The notes below the pieces were generated by a model, which was not told where the DNA came from, ran no database searches, and worked only from the letters and a program-made list of their open reading frames with translations. DNA of 64,000 bases from Chlamydia trachomatis (GTDB lineage Bacteria > Chlamydiota > Chlamydiia > Chlamydiales > Rhabdochlamydiaceae). Shown here one piece after another: positions 8,599 to 16,751 of this stretch (the first letter of the stretch is position 1; each line of letters starts with the position of its first letter). The stretch covers positions 61,853-125,852 of the forward strand of contig CAMCLJ010000001.1 of NCBI GenBank assembly GCA_945875745.1. Direction: 5' to 3'. The position numbers and the translations under genes were made by a program.

Positions 8599-9487
8599 GC
8601 TGCCCCATCAGTCCCTTAACTTCTATCCTATCTTTAGATGTATTAATAAGATCCTGAGAAAACCTAATAGTATCTTTTTCAAACAAAAGGATAAGAGAAG
8701 AGCCTCCAAAAGAAAAATACCCCTTCTCATCCCCTTTTTTACAAGGGTGATCCGCTTGATGAGTTTGAACAATACCCCCTACACAGGTAGCGCCCACCTC
8801 AATATAAAGAATACGACCGAACTCTTTCGTCTTTAATTCTGTTACAACCCTTTTATTTTCAGAAAAAATATCGATGTTTTTTTTAAGAGCCAAAGGATTC
8901 ACAGAAAATAAGACACCATTTAATAACTTGGACTTACCTGTTATACAATCGGATGGAAAATGAAACCGATGGTAATCTGTAGGACACAGTCTAGCAATCA
9001 CCATTGATCCATTTGCATAACGCTTTGCCAGTGCTGAATCTTGTAAAAGCTCTAATAAAGAAAACTTTTGACCTTTGACTAAAAAACCATCAGATTCTTC
9101 AATATTTGGATAGATCAAATACCTAGCATCAGCTGGGAGAATAGCAACACCTTCACCGGTGGCAATTGGTCTAGCCTCTGGCTTTAACTTTCTAATAAAA
9201 AAATCATTAAACGATGTAAACGAGTCTAAAGGGGAAAGAAACTCTGAGGGGTCCATCTGAAACTCTTCAATAAATGGGCGTATTTTTCTTTTGCTCCAAG
9301 AGGATTTTTGTAAAAACCCGTATAGATGGGATAAGATGGGTGATTTGCAAGCAATTTGACGCAAAAAAAACGATGCTATAGAAGATAGAAACCCCGAGCC
9401 GTACATCGCCTTAATAAGCCCCTGTCCGTAGACTTTTTCAACTTCTTGCTTTCCAGATTCCCGATCGATGTAAATAATTTCACTCAT
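8558..9487 (-). CDS. psd: Phosphatidylserine decarboxylase proenzyme
   Basis: A 309-residue protein. The self-cleavage site reads FGGSS (Ser about 263) in the position of the classical LGST, giving a small alpha chain with a pyruvoyl group made from the Ser. Other family blocks are visible: PLDSFTSFNDFFIRKLKPEARPI and ARLCPTDYHRFHFPSDC, which contains the catalytic His region. It makes phosphatidylethanolamine at the inner membrane. The large N-terminal region before the FFIRKLK block is as in the chlamydial/type II enzymes. The start ATG at 9487 follows the upstream gene by 13 bases, so they are likely one transcript. Confidence 0.95.
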   Translation of the reverse strand: MSEIIYIDRESGKQEVEKVYGQGLIKAMYGSGFLSSIASFFLRQIACKSPILSHLYGFLQKSSWSKRKIRPFIEEFQMDPSEFLSPLDSFTSFNDFFIRKLKPEARPIATGEGVAILPADARYLIYPNIEESDGFLVKGQKFSLLELLQDSALAKRYANGSMVIARLCPTDYHRFHFPSDCITGKSKLLNGVLFSVNPLALKKNIDIFSENKRVVTELKTKEFGRILYIEVGATCVGGIVQTHQADHPCKKGDEKGYFSFGGSSLILLFEKDTIRFSQDLINTSKDRIEVKGLMGQPMGQSVHLAEFCK

Positions 9488-9500
9488 ACCACTAGTCCTT

Positions 9501-9923
9501 TTAAGGCCTCATTGGCCTGTTTTTTTCGATCACCGAAGAAAAAAATTGCAGTTCTTCTATATATTCAGGAGAAAAAAGATACGCAAGATGCTGCTGATTG
9601 ATACCCATTAAAATTTCTTTCGCATTGATTACCATATTAAGAGCGTGTTTTTGACCAACACTTCCCTTAAGAAACTCTTCTTTCTGCATACGAAATTGTA
9701 GCATCTGATTTTTCAATTCTATCTGTCTATCTAAACGCTTTCTTTGAGCCGTAATTAGCTCTGAAATAGCGATCACCTCATCTCTTAGAGATGAAGGCTC
9801 ATGTTCTACGATATGGGACACAGGCGCTTTGGATTCAGTATAGTGAATCGGTAGAGCCACGGCAATAATTACTAAAGAAAACATAAATCGTTTATAGAAA
9901 AAGCCTAGAAAAACAGAATCCAT
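9501..9923 (-). CDS. Small membrane-anchored or exported helical protein, unknown function
   Basis: A 140-residue protein from the ATG at 9923; an in-frame TTG at 9935 is weaker. An N-terminal hydrophobic helix (about residues 14-30, FMFSLVIIAVALPI) is a signal anchor or uncleaved signal peptide. The remainder is highly charged and helical (LRDEVIAISELITAQRKRLDRQIELKNQMLQFRMQKEEF), consistent with a coiled coil facing the periplasm. I recognise no family. It is 13 bases upstream of psd on the same strand, so co-expression with phospholipid synthesis is likely. Confidence 0.65.
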   Translation of the reverse strand: MDSVFLGFFYKRFMFSLVIIAVALPIHYTESKAPVSHIVEHEPSSLRDEVIAISELITAQRKRLDRQIELKNQMLQFRMQKEEFLKGSVGQKHALNMVINAKEILMGINQQHLAYLFSPEYIEELQFFSSVIEKNRPMRP

Positions 9924-10238
9924 TTTTAATTCCAATCAAGACCTTTGTGCTGAGAGTTGTCTTCGACCAATCCAATATTTCAGTAGATTAAGAATCTAAG
10001 AGCCATGGAATAGAGTCTGCCTGCTTAAGCAGGCTATAAAGAACAGTTTAGCGCATCAATATTTTTTTGCCAACCAGGCTGATATAACAATTTAAAAAAG
10101 CAGTTTCCTCAGAATGAAAAATCTGAATATATATTAATCATATACAATAAAAAAATCTAATAAAAAAGGCATAGATTATAGATCTAAAAAGCATCTATGA
10201 CCTATGAACTTAACCCTTTTTTGGTTTTTATATACAGT
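9924..10238. other. Intergenic region with a perfect 16-base palindrome
   Basis: About 315 bases between two leftward genes, with no coding signal. It contains the palindrome GCCTGCTTAAGCAGGC at 10019-10034, about 95 bases upstream of the 9923 start codon. It has no T tract on either side and so looks more like a dyad operator or a structured leader than a terminator. Its function is unknown. Confidence 0.4.
10163..10199 (-). terminator. Possible terminator of the methyltransferase-like gene
   Basis: Read on the minus strand, a seven-base stem (CATAGAT at 10199-10193 with ATCTATG at 10176-10170) is followed by CC and a T run, about 40 bases after the stop of the leftward gene. The stem is AT-rich, so support is modest. 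Confidence 0.35.
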
Positions 10239-11189
10239 TCAATGATTAATCGAAAATACCACATCACGAATATGAGGGTTGTTACGTTGATCGATAGGCA
10301 GGGGGTGCCTTTGACTTGGGGAAAGCTGGCAATAATCAACTAAATTCCTATTGATATATGTAAGCTCCAAAACTCTCGTGATAAGTCCTTGTGACATAGA
10401 TGTCTTAAAAAAGTCTGTGCAGTAATTATTTCCATGAACATGAACTAAAAGAAAATTTTTGTTGATTGCTTGCATTAATCTCAGTGCCTTGGAGAGTTCA
10501 TCATCTGCACAAAAATGAATTTCTAGAACTATCCCTGTTATATTTTTCTGATGGTCTAAAATTTCATGTAAAGAATTATATTCACCACCTTCAATGTCCA
10601 TTTTTATGAACATCTTTTTATTTTGCAAATTGAACATCTTTAGTTGTTCTTCAAAAGTTAGGGAAGGGAACTGGGAGTATGCAGAAGAAACTTTAGATTC
10701 TATATTGTAAGGAATAAAAACACATCGATCTGACTGAGGATTTATTTGTGCACATGTTCCATCAAAACCAAAGGATTGGACGCCGTATATTTCGGCTGCG
10801 GAGTCTTCAAAACTAATATCATTAGAAATCCCATAGCCTAGCAAAACGTCAGCTCTCTCCATAGCTAGATGAGGAATAGCATACCCACCATCATAATTTC
10901 TTCCTAATCGAACTAAAGATATTGGCTTATTTTTTAAAAATGGCTGATATGTTTTTAATAGATCTACAATCGCTAATGTCTCACTGGTTTCGGGTAAAAT
11001 TGTCCTATTGAGCTTTCGAGAAGGTGGTGATTTCTTCCCTTTTTTTTCATAGTAGGGGTGGGCTCCGATAGAAAAATCGTTCTTTAATATTAGGGGATCC
11101 GTGCTATCTTTTTGCGAAAAGTTACTAGCTTCTAATAGAGGAGCCGTAACTAAGTAGAAAAGGATTACAAAAAAAGAAATAATATTCAT
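10239..11189 (-). CDS. Exported FkbM-like methyltransferase-fold protein
   Basis: A 316-residue protein. The start is taken as the ATG at 11189 because an AGGA box lies exactly six bases upstream; the in-frame ATG at 11195 directly abuts that box. Residues 1-20 are a hydrophobic signal peptide (NIISFFVILFYLVTAPLLEAS). The mature part carries a Methyltransf_21/FkbM-like core: VRLGRNYDGGYAIP, LLGYGISNDISFE, SFGFDGTCA, FIKMDIEGGEYNSL (acidic SAM-binding strand) and GIVLEIHF. Such domains methylate sugars or other small groups using SAM, which is not available in the periplasm. A methyltransferase with a signal peptide is therefore unusual and would fit a protein delivered into the host cell. Single-gene unit; no partner is visible. 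Confidence 0.7.
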   Translation of the reverse strand: MNIISFFVILFYLVTAPLLEASNFSQKDSTDPLILKNDFSIGAHPYYEKKGKKSPPSRKLNRTILPETSETLAIVDLLKTYQPFLKNKPISLVRLGRNYDGGYAIPHLAMERADVLLGYGISNDISFEDSAAEIYGVQSFGFDGTCAQINPQSDRCVFIPYNIESKVSSAYSQFPSLTFEEQLKMFNLQNKKMFIKMDIEGGEYNSLHEILDHQKNITGIVLEIHFCADDELSKALRLMQAINKNFLLVHVHGNNYCTDFFKTSMSQGLITRVLELTYINRNLVDYCQLSPSQRHPLPIDQRNNPHIRDVVFSINH

Positions 11190-11421
11190 AAACATTCCTA
11201 AAATTAAGATTTAGATGCATTAAATAATTAGGGGGTATAAAAATAAAACACAAAACATGGGGAATAATTTTTCGAACAATCTACTTTCTAATTAGAAAAA
11301 CGAGGAGGGTGAATTTAATGCAAAAAACCCACAATCGATTAACTGATGATGAGTTATGGCAAATCTTTTATTTAAAAAACACAGAAAAATTCAGATCCCC
11401 AAGATCTAATTTTTTCAAACG

Positions 11422-11817
11422 CTATCTCGATCCCCGATGCTGTGGAACGATTAACAAGCAACTAATTGCAAAAATAAAAAAAACAAATAGCAGTAAGCTC
11501 CAAGAGCTCACACTGATCCCAAAAATAGGATCTCCAAATGGTGGGGTATCAGGGCATATATGCAAAGAGATTTTCTGCAAGGCTACAATCCCTCCTGTAA
11601 TAGCGCTTAAAAGAGAGATTGCATAGTATAGACCTCGTGTGCCGAATCGCAAATTCAAAAGAAACCCCATTCCAACCCCAATCAAACAATTGGTCTGAAA
11701 CGAAATCTCATAAGATTTAATCGAAGGATTTTTCGATTGTAAGTACAGTAAGGCAATTAATGTCAAAATTACGAAGGTGATTAGACTCATATGTAAAATC
11801 CTAAGAAGAGGATTCAT
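11422..11817 (-). CDS. DsbB-family-like integral membrane protein
   Basis: A 131-residue protein with four predicted membrane helices. The segments GFLLNLRFGTRGLYYAISLLSAITGG, LHICPDTPPFGDPIFG and SSWSLLLFVFFIFAISCLL resemble a short branch of the DsbB (disulphide formation protein B) family. DsbB re-oxidises DsbA with quinone at the inner membrane. However, only three cysteines are present (44, 88, 120) and the CXXC pair of classical DsbB is absent (Cys44-Leu-Ile-Gly), so activity is doubtful. The ATG follows a GGGG box at suitable spacing and overlaps the stop of a tiny upstream frame (ATGA), so the two are translationally coupled. The family call comes from remembered motifs, not a search. 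Confidence 0.5.
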   Translation of the reverse strand: MNPLLRILHMSLITFVILTLIALLYLQSKNPSIKSYEISFQTNCLIGVGMGFLLNLRFGTRGLYYAISLLSAITGGIVALQKISLHICPDTPPFGDPIFGISVSSWSLLLFVFFIFAISCLLIVPQHRGSR

Positions 11818-11957
11818 ATTTTACCCCACAAATAAGAAAAACACAAAAGAGCATTCCAGAGCGTACTGAAACAAATAAGCCATGTGGCTATTTTTCTTTT
11901 CCGTATTGCGATGAAAAAGAGTGCCAGCACATAGATCGATAAAATCATCATCGGCAT
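11814..11957 (-). CDS. 47-residue membrane peptide coupled to the DsbB-like gene
   Basis: A small frame, ATG at 11957, encoding MPMMILSIYVLALFFIAIRK at its start and a second hydrophobic segment (ATWLICFSTLWNALLCFSYLW). Two short helices separated by a basic RKRK turn suggest a hairpin in the inner membrane with the loop in the cytosol. An AAGGA box lies about seven bases upstream of the ATG. The TGA stop overlaps the ATG of the DsbB-like gene in an ATGA arrangement. Good ribosome-binding site, hydrophobic composition and coupling support a real gene; the function is unknown. Confidence 0.55.
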   Translation of the reverse strand: MPMMILSIYVLALFFIAIRKRKIATWLICFSTLWNALLCFSYLWGKI

Positions 11958-12098
11958 AATATAATCCTTAGGATTTCAGATTTATTTGTGCAGGCGAAGA
12001 ACACAATTTGTCAAAACATTTCTTGTAATTCCAAAGCACGACAGCGATGTCTTTTAAAAGATCCAATTGGTATGATTATTTTTTTTATGGGGCTGATT

Positions 12099-12860
12099 AT
12101 GTTCATAGATTCACATGCACACCTAACCTCTGATGAGGTATTTCCACAGATCGATTCTATTTTAATCCGCGCCAAAGAAAATGGGATCGATTCTATCATT
12201 AATATTTGTACTGATGAATCAACTCTTAATAGAGGTATTGAGTTAAAAAAGAAATATCCTTGGATTTATAATACAGCAGCTACGACTCCACATGATGCAG
12301 AAAAAGAAGGGGTAGTTTTTCTACCTAAAGTAGCTGAGGCAGCATACAAAAAAGATCTAGTTGCTTTGGGAGAAACTGGATTAGACTACTACTATGAGCA
12401 TTCTAACAGGGCCATGCAACAGAAAACACTCAGCGCCTATTTTGAGCTGGCTCAATCTTGCAATCTCCCAATTATTTTTCATTGCAGAAGCGCCTTTGAG
12501 GACCTATTTGCGATGGCAGATGAGCAATATAAATCTTGTAAAGCGCTTTTACATTGCTTTACAGGATCTTTAGCAGAGGCAAAAGGAGTGTTGGACCGGG
12601 GTTGGTCTATCTCGTTCAGTGGGATTATTACATTTAAAAAATCAGATGCATTAAGAGAAATCGTAACTTATGTACCTCTAGATAGGATTTTTATAGAAAC
12701 CGATACCCCCTATCTAGCTCCTCAAAGTAAAAGAGGCTCTGTCAATGAGCCCTCCTTTATTACAGAAACAGCCGAGGTTCTGGCTGGATTAAAAAAAGTG
12801 CCTATCGAAGAAATCGGAAAACAGACCTCTTTGAATGCCGTAAAATTTTTTTCTTTTTGA
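12099..12860 (+). CDS. tatD: TatD-family metal-dependent hydrolase
   Basis: A 253-residue protein from the ATG at 12099; the open frame extends upstream to 11988, but family members begin MFIDSHAHL, exactly as here. Metal ligands are visible: the HAH pair at the N-terminus, Glu in LGETGLDYYY, His in IIFHCR, His in LLHCFTGS, and Asp in IETDTPYLAPQ. TatD proteins are TIM-barrel nucleases or D-aminoacyl-tRNA deacylase-like enzymes acting in the cytosol. The gene stands just upstream of sdhCAB, as I recall for C. trachomatis, and a hairpin covering the sdhC ribosome-binding site begins five bases after its stop. Confidence 0.93.
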   Translation: MFIDSHAHLTSDEVFPQIDSILIRAKENGIDSIINICTDESTLNRGIELKKKYPWIYNTAATTPHDAEKEGVVFLPKVAEAAYKKDLVALGETGLDYYYEHSNRAMQQKTLSAYFELAQSCNLPIIFHCRSAFEDLFAMADEQYKSCKALLHCFTGSLAEAKGVLDRGWSISFSGIITFKKSDALREIVTYVPLDRIFIETDTPYLAPQSKRGSVNEPSFITETAEVLAGLKKVPIEEIGKQTSLNAVKFFSF

Positions 12861-12864
12861 AAAG

Positions 12865-12916
12865 TGCCTTCAGTAGTTTAATGCCAATTTAAAAAAGAAA
12901 TTACTAAATGAAGGCA
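12865..12916 (+). promoter_or_regulatory. Inverted repeat sequestering the sdhC ribosome-binding site
   Basis: TGCCTTCA (12865-12872) is perfectly complementary to TGAAGGCA (12909-12916), and the inner arms AGTAGTT/AATTACT can extend the pairing after a bulge. The 3' arm contains GAAGG, the only good ribosome-binding site for sdhC, seven bases before its ATG at 12922. In a transcript reading through from tatD the site would be masked. No T tract follows, so it is not a terminator. Confidence 0.45.
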
Positions 12917-12921
12917 AATAC

Positions 12922-13896
12922 ATGGCAACCTACACTATTCCAAGAGCTTTTGTATGGAGACGGCTACATTCTCTGATGGGATTATGGCTTGTGCTTTTTC
13001 TTTTGGAACATTTACTAACGAATTCACAAGCAGCCCTACTTCTAGGAGAAAATGGAGGAGGGTTTGTTAGAATGGTCAATTGGATTCATGATCTACCTTA
13101 CCTAGCAGTTATTGAATTATTCCTAATAGGCACACCGATTGCAATACACGGAATTCTCGGGATAAAATATCTGTTCACGGCAAAAAATAATGCGAAATCT
13201 TCCGACGGCAGTACTCCTTCTTTGAAAGAATATGGGAGAAATAAAGCTTATAGCTGGCAAAGAATTACCTCTTGGATCCTACTCATCGGAATTATCTGCC
13301 ATGTGGCTAAATTCCGTTTTATCGAGTATCCCAAATCTGTTACTCAAGGAAATGAATCTTTCTATTTTGTAAAGATCTCTATGGATAAAGGGCTTTATAC
13401 AGTCGCTGCGCGGCTAGGAGTTGATCTGTATGATGATGCAAAAATAGAATCTGCTAAAGCTGAATTTGCAAAATTCCCCAATGTTAACATGCATGAGAAC
13501 AGCAGCAGTGATGTGTTTAATGCTTTGGAACAACAGGACCTAGTTACAAGGCAAAAACAAGAGCAAGACAAAGAGTGGCTTAGAGCATTAACAAGCAGGC
13601 CTATTACCAAAAATGAAGTAATTGCTGTCACAAATAGCTTTGGCACAGCAAGCATGATGTCAGTACGAGATACATTTAAAAGTCCTGTTTATGTTGGCTT
13701 ATACACAATCTTTGTCCTTGCAGCATGTTTTCACGCGTTTAATGGACTATGGACATTTATGATCTCCTGGGGGCTGATCTTTCAAAGGGCTGCGCAAAAA
13801 TCGATGGTCCATTTATGCACAGCTATCATGATAACGATTGCCTTTTTAGGACTTGCTGCCGTCTGGGGCACCTATTGGCTGAACTTGCGCTATTAA
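12922..13896 (+). CDS. sdhC: Succinate dehydrogenase cytochrome b558 subunit (B. subtilis/chlamydial type)
   Basis: A 324-residue membrane protein, about 100 residues longer than Bacillus SdhC. It begins with a conserved FVWRRLHSLMGLWLVLFLLEHLLTNS helix, and further His-containing helices (LIGTPIAIHGILG; ILLIGIICHVAKF; FVLAACFHAFNGLWTF) supply the haem ligands. It anchors SdhAB and passes electrons to quinone. An unusual soluble, Lys/Glu-rich insertion lies between helices 3 and 4 (about residues 140-245); I recall long SdhC forms in Chlamydia as well. It is the first gene of sdhCAB and lies behind an inverted repeat that covers its ribosome-binding site. Confidence 0.92.
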   Translation: MATYTIPRAFVWRRLHSLMGLWLVLFLLEHLLTNSQAALLLGENGGGFVRMVNWIHDLPYLAVIELFLIGTPIAIHGILGIKYLFTAKNNAKSSDGSTPSLKEYGRNKAYSWQRITSWILLIGIICHVAKFRFIEYPKSVTQGNESFYFVKISMDKGLYTVAARLGVDLYDDAKIESAKAEFAKFPNVNMHENSSSDVFNALEQQDLVTRQKQEQDKEWLRALTSRPITKNEVIAVTNSFGTASMMSVRDTFKSPVYVGLYTIFVLAACFHAFNGLWTFMISWGLIFQRAAQKSMVHLCTAIMITIAFLGLAAVWGTYWLNLRY

Positions 13897-13926
13897 CATC
13901 CTACTTCTAATCAATCGAGGCGATCT

Positions 13927-15825
13927 ATGTCGTTTAATAAAAAATCAAAAGAAGTCATCGTTGTAGGGGGGGGACTGGCAGGTCTTGCTGCCGCTATGAG
14001 ACTTGCAGAAAATGGATGTCATGTGAAAGTGGTATCTGTCACAAAAACCAAACGGTCTCATTCAGTTTGTGCCCAGGGAGGAATCAATGCGGCAATGAAC
14101 TTAAAAAATGAAGACGACTCTCCTCTGATTCACGCGTATGACACAATAAAAGGAGGAGATTTTTTAGGAGATCAGCCCCCTATTTTAGAAATGTGTTTAT
14201 CTGCTCCGGGAATTATTCGGATGATGGAGAGGCTGGGTTGCCCTTTTAATCGAACTCCTGAAGGGAACCTGGATTTTCGACGTTTTGGCGGAACTCTTTA
14301 TTATAGAACAGCATTTTGTGGAGCATCTACAGGACAGCAGCTCTTATATGCCCTTGATGAACAAGTGCGCCGGTATGAAACAGAAGGTAAGGTGGAAAAA
14401 TTTGAACACCATGAATTCATGCGTCTTATCATTGATGAAGACGGAGCGGCTCGTGGAATTGTAGTTATGGACCTGTTTAATATGCAGTTAAGTCTCCTGA
14501 AAGCAGATGCCGTGGTCTTTGGAACAGGTGGCCCAGGTCTTATTTTTAAACAATCAACGAACTCGACCTTTTGTACAGGGGCTGCAAACGGAAGATTATT
14601 TAAACAAGGGATGAAATATGCCAATGGGGAGTTCATTCAAATTCACCCAACTGCGATCCCAGGGGAAGATAAACTACGCCTTATCTCAGAGTCATCTCGT
14701 GGTGAAGGTGGTAGAATGTGGGTATATGGCGATGAAAATAAAAAAATCTTAGCTCCTAATGGTCAAGAAGTACCTTGCGGCCAAAAGGGTAAGCCTTGGT
14801 ATTTTCTTGAAGAACTATACCCTGCTTTTGGCAATCTTGTCCCCAGAGATATTGCAGCCAGAGAAGTTCTGAGAATCTGTGAATTAGGTCTTGGAATTGA
14901 TGGCAAAAGCCAAGTGTATTTGGATGTCTCTCATCTGGACAGTAAATCTCAACATAAAATCGAATCTGTTCTGGACATCTACAGGAAATTTACAGGAGAA
15001 GATCCTCATAAAGTCCCAATGAAAATTTTCCCCGCTGTCCATTATTCGATGGGTGGTGCATGGGTTGACTGGCCGGCAGCAGATGATCCAGATCGATGGA
15101 CACGCTATCGTCAAATGACGAACATCCCAGGATGTTTTAACGTTGGAGAATCAGACTTCCAATACCATGGAGCCAATCGACTAGGAGCAAACTCACTCCT
15201 CTCCTGTATCTATGGAGGGCTAGTGGTAGGGGGTGAGATACCTAGATATTTGAGCTCGTTAACGGCAAGTTATGGCAACCTACCTTCACGAGTATTTTCT
15301 AGTGCTCTTCAACAAGAAGAGGCATTTAAATACGACCTGCTACATCGATCAGGAAAAGAAAATGTACATGATTTACATACAAAGCTCTCCGAAATGATGG
15401 TCAATCACGTCACTGTAAAAAGGGATAATCCAAGTTTAAAAAGGACAATTGACGGGATCAAGAAAATTCGAGAACAGCTTAACCATATTACACTTGATGA
15501 TAGAGGTGGTACAATCAACCAAACCTATCAATTTGCTAACGAGTTCTCTGCAATGATAGAAATTGCTCTTGTTATTACTAAAGGGGCGTTACTCAGGGAT
15601 GAATTCCGAGGTGCACATTATAAACCCTCGTTTCCAGAAAGAGATGATACTCATTTTCTAAAAACAACAATTGCTCAGTATGATCCGAATCTAGATGAGC
15701 CAGTAATTAGTTACGTACCTGTAGATACAAGGCACCTGGCACCGATTCCAAGGGATTACAGCAAAGCAAAAAAAGTCCGACCAACACTAGAAAACATTCC
15801 TCAAAATATTGTACTCCCTGTATAG
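13927..15825 (+). CDS. sdhA: Succinate dehydrogenase flavoprotein subunit
   Basis: A 632-residue flavoprotein. The dinucleotide-binding motif VVGGGLAGLAAAMRLAENG opens the protein. The FAD-attachment His is in KRSHSVCAQGGINAAMN. Active-site regions are visible: FIQIHPTAIPG, SESSRGEGGRMW, LVPRDIAAREV, HYSMGGAWVDWPA and YHGANRLGANSLLSCIYGG. It oxidises succinate to fumarate in the TCA cycle at the inner membrane. The SVCAQGGIN form and the overall length match the Bacillus/Wolinella-type enzyme rather than the E. coli type. Gap to sdhC is 30 bases and to sdhB 21 bases: one operon. Confidence 0.97.
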   Translation: MSFNKKSKEVIVVGGGLAGLAAAMRLAENGCHVKVVSVTKTKRSHSVCAQGGINAAMNLKNEDDSPLIHAYDTIKGGDFLGDQPPILEMCLSAPGIIRMMERLGCPFNRTPEGNLDFRRFGGTLYYRTAFCGASTGQQLLYALDEQVRRYETEGKVEKFEHHEFMRLIIDEDGAARGIVVMDLFNMQLSLLKADAVVFGTGGPGLIFKQSTNSTFCTGAANGRLFKQGMKYANGEFIQIHPTAIPGEDKLRLISESSRGEGGRMWVYGDENKKILAPNGQEVPCGQKGKPWYFLEELYPAFGNLVPRDIAAREVLRICELGLGIDGKSQVYLDVSHLDSKSQHKIESVLDIYRKFTGEDPHKVPMKIFPAVHYSMGGAWVDWPAADDPDRWTRYRQMTNIPGCFNVGESDFQYHGANRLGANSLLSCIYGGLVVGGEIPRYLSSLTASYGNLPSRVFSSALQQEEAFKYDLLHRSGKENVHDLHTKLSEMMVNHVTVKRDNPSLKRTIDGIKKIREQLNHITLDDRGGTINQTYQFANEFSAMIEIALVITKGALLRDEFRGAHYKPSFPERDDTHFLKTTIAQYDPNLDEPVISYVPVDTRHLAPIPRDYSKAKKVRPTLENIPQNIVLPV

Positions 15826-15846
15826 AAAGAAAAAACGGCGGTCCAA

Positions 15847-16617
15847 ATGACTAAGACATGCATACTGAAAATATTAAGAGGCACCCAAGGAGAGCAATAC
15901 TGGGAAGAGTTTTCTTTAGAACTACGCCCCTTTCTTAATATTACCTCGGCTCTGATGGAAGTGCAAAGAAGCCCGGTCAATAGCAAAAATCAAAAAGTCA
16001 CTCCTGTTGCCTGGGAACAGGGTTGTTTAGAAGAAGTATGTGGATCGTGCTCGATGCTCATTAATGGGCGTCCAAGACAGGGATGCACAGCCTTAATTCA
16101 CAAATTAATCGAAGCCAGTGGGACAAATGTTGTGACACTGGCTCCTATGACAAAATTTCCTTTGGTTAGAGATCTTGTAGTTAATCGAAATTCAATGTTT
16201 GAAAATTTAAAAAAAATCCATGCTTGGGTAGAAGTCGATGATTCCTTAGACCGAGGATTTGGCCAAAAAATAAGCCCACAAGTCCAAGAGGCGATGTATA
16301 CCCTATCTACTTGCATGACATGCGGTTGCTGTACAGAAGCGTGCCCTCAAGTCAACAGCAATTCCGAATTTGTGGGGCCAGCTATCATATCACAAGCGCG
16401 TCTGTTTAATGCCCACCCTACCGGCAAATTAACAGCTCATGAACGACTTCGTCCTCTTATGGAAGAAGGAGGCATTAGCGCATGTGGTAACGCGCAAAAC
16501 TGTGTAGAAGTATGCCCTAAGCATATCCCTCTTACAGAATCAATTGCAGTTGTGGGGCGGCAAGTGACAAGGCAAGCCTGGAAAGACCTTATTAGCCTAC
16601 CGGACGAAAACCAATAA
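15847..16617 (+). CDS. sdhB: Succinate dehydrogenase iron-sulphur subunit
   Basis: A 256-residue protein. The plant-type [2Fe-2S] cluster motif is CLEEVCGSCSMLINGRPRQGC. The C-terminal domain has CMTCGCCTEACP for [4Fe-4S] and CGNAQNCVEVCPKHIPL for the [3Fe-4S] cluster and the quinone-site region. It passes electrons from SdhA to SdhC. Last gene of sdhCAB; an AT-rich hairpin followed by T residues lies just downstream. Confidence 0.97.
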   Translation: MTKTCILKILRGTQGEQYWEEFSLELRPFLNITSALMEVQRSPVNSKNQKVTPVAWEQGCLEEVCGSCSMLINGRPRQGCTALIHKLIEASGTNVVTLAPMTKFPLVRDLVVNRNSMFENLKKIHAWVEVDDSLDRGFGQKISPQVQEAMYTLSTCMTCGCCTEACPQVNSNSEFVGPAIISQARLFNAHPTGKLTAHERLRPLMEEGGISACGNAQNCVEVCPKHIPLTESIAVVGRQVTRQAWKDLISLPDENQ

Positions 16618-16632
16618 CCATTAAGATGGCCT

Positions 16633-16653
16633 AAATATCCCTTCGATATTTTT
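16633..16653 (+). terminator. Probable terminator of sdhCAB
   Basis: AAATATC (16633-16639) pairs with GATATTT (16645-16651) around a five-base loop and ends in a short T run. It lies 16 bases after the sdhB stop. The stem is AT-rich. Confidence 0.45.
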
Positions 16654-16715
16654 GCTACTGGCAAGCTAAATCTGGATGTTTTATACTGAACTCAACTGTC
16701 GTTTGGGACTCCGAA

Positions 16716-16744
16716 TTGTTAAGTCAATGCTCTTTAACTATAAT
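16716..16744 (+). promoter_or_regulatory. Strong housekeeping (sigma-66/70-type) promoter candidate
   Basis: The -35 box TTGTTA (16716-16721) and the perfect -10 box TATAAT (16739-16744) are separated by exactly 17 bases. The expected start is near 16752, at the beginning of a structured region. The nearest gene starts about 240 bases further on. Confidence 0.6.
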
Positions 16745-16751
16745 TTTTTTT

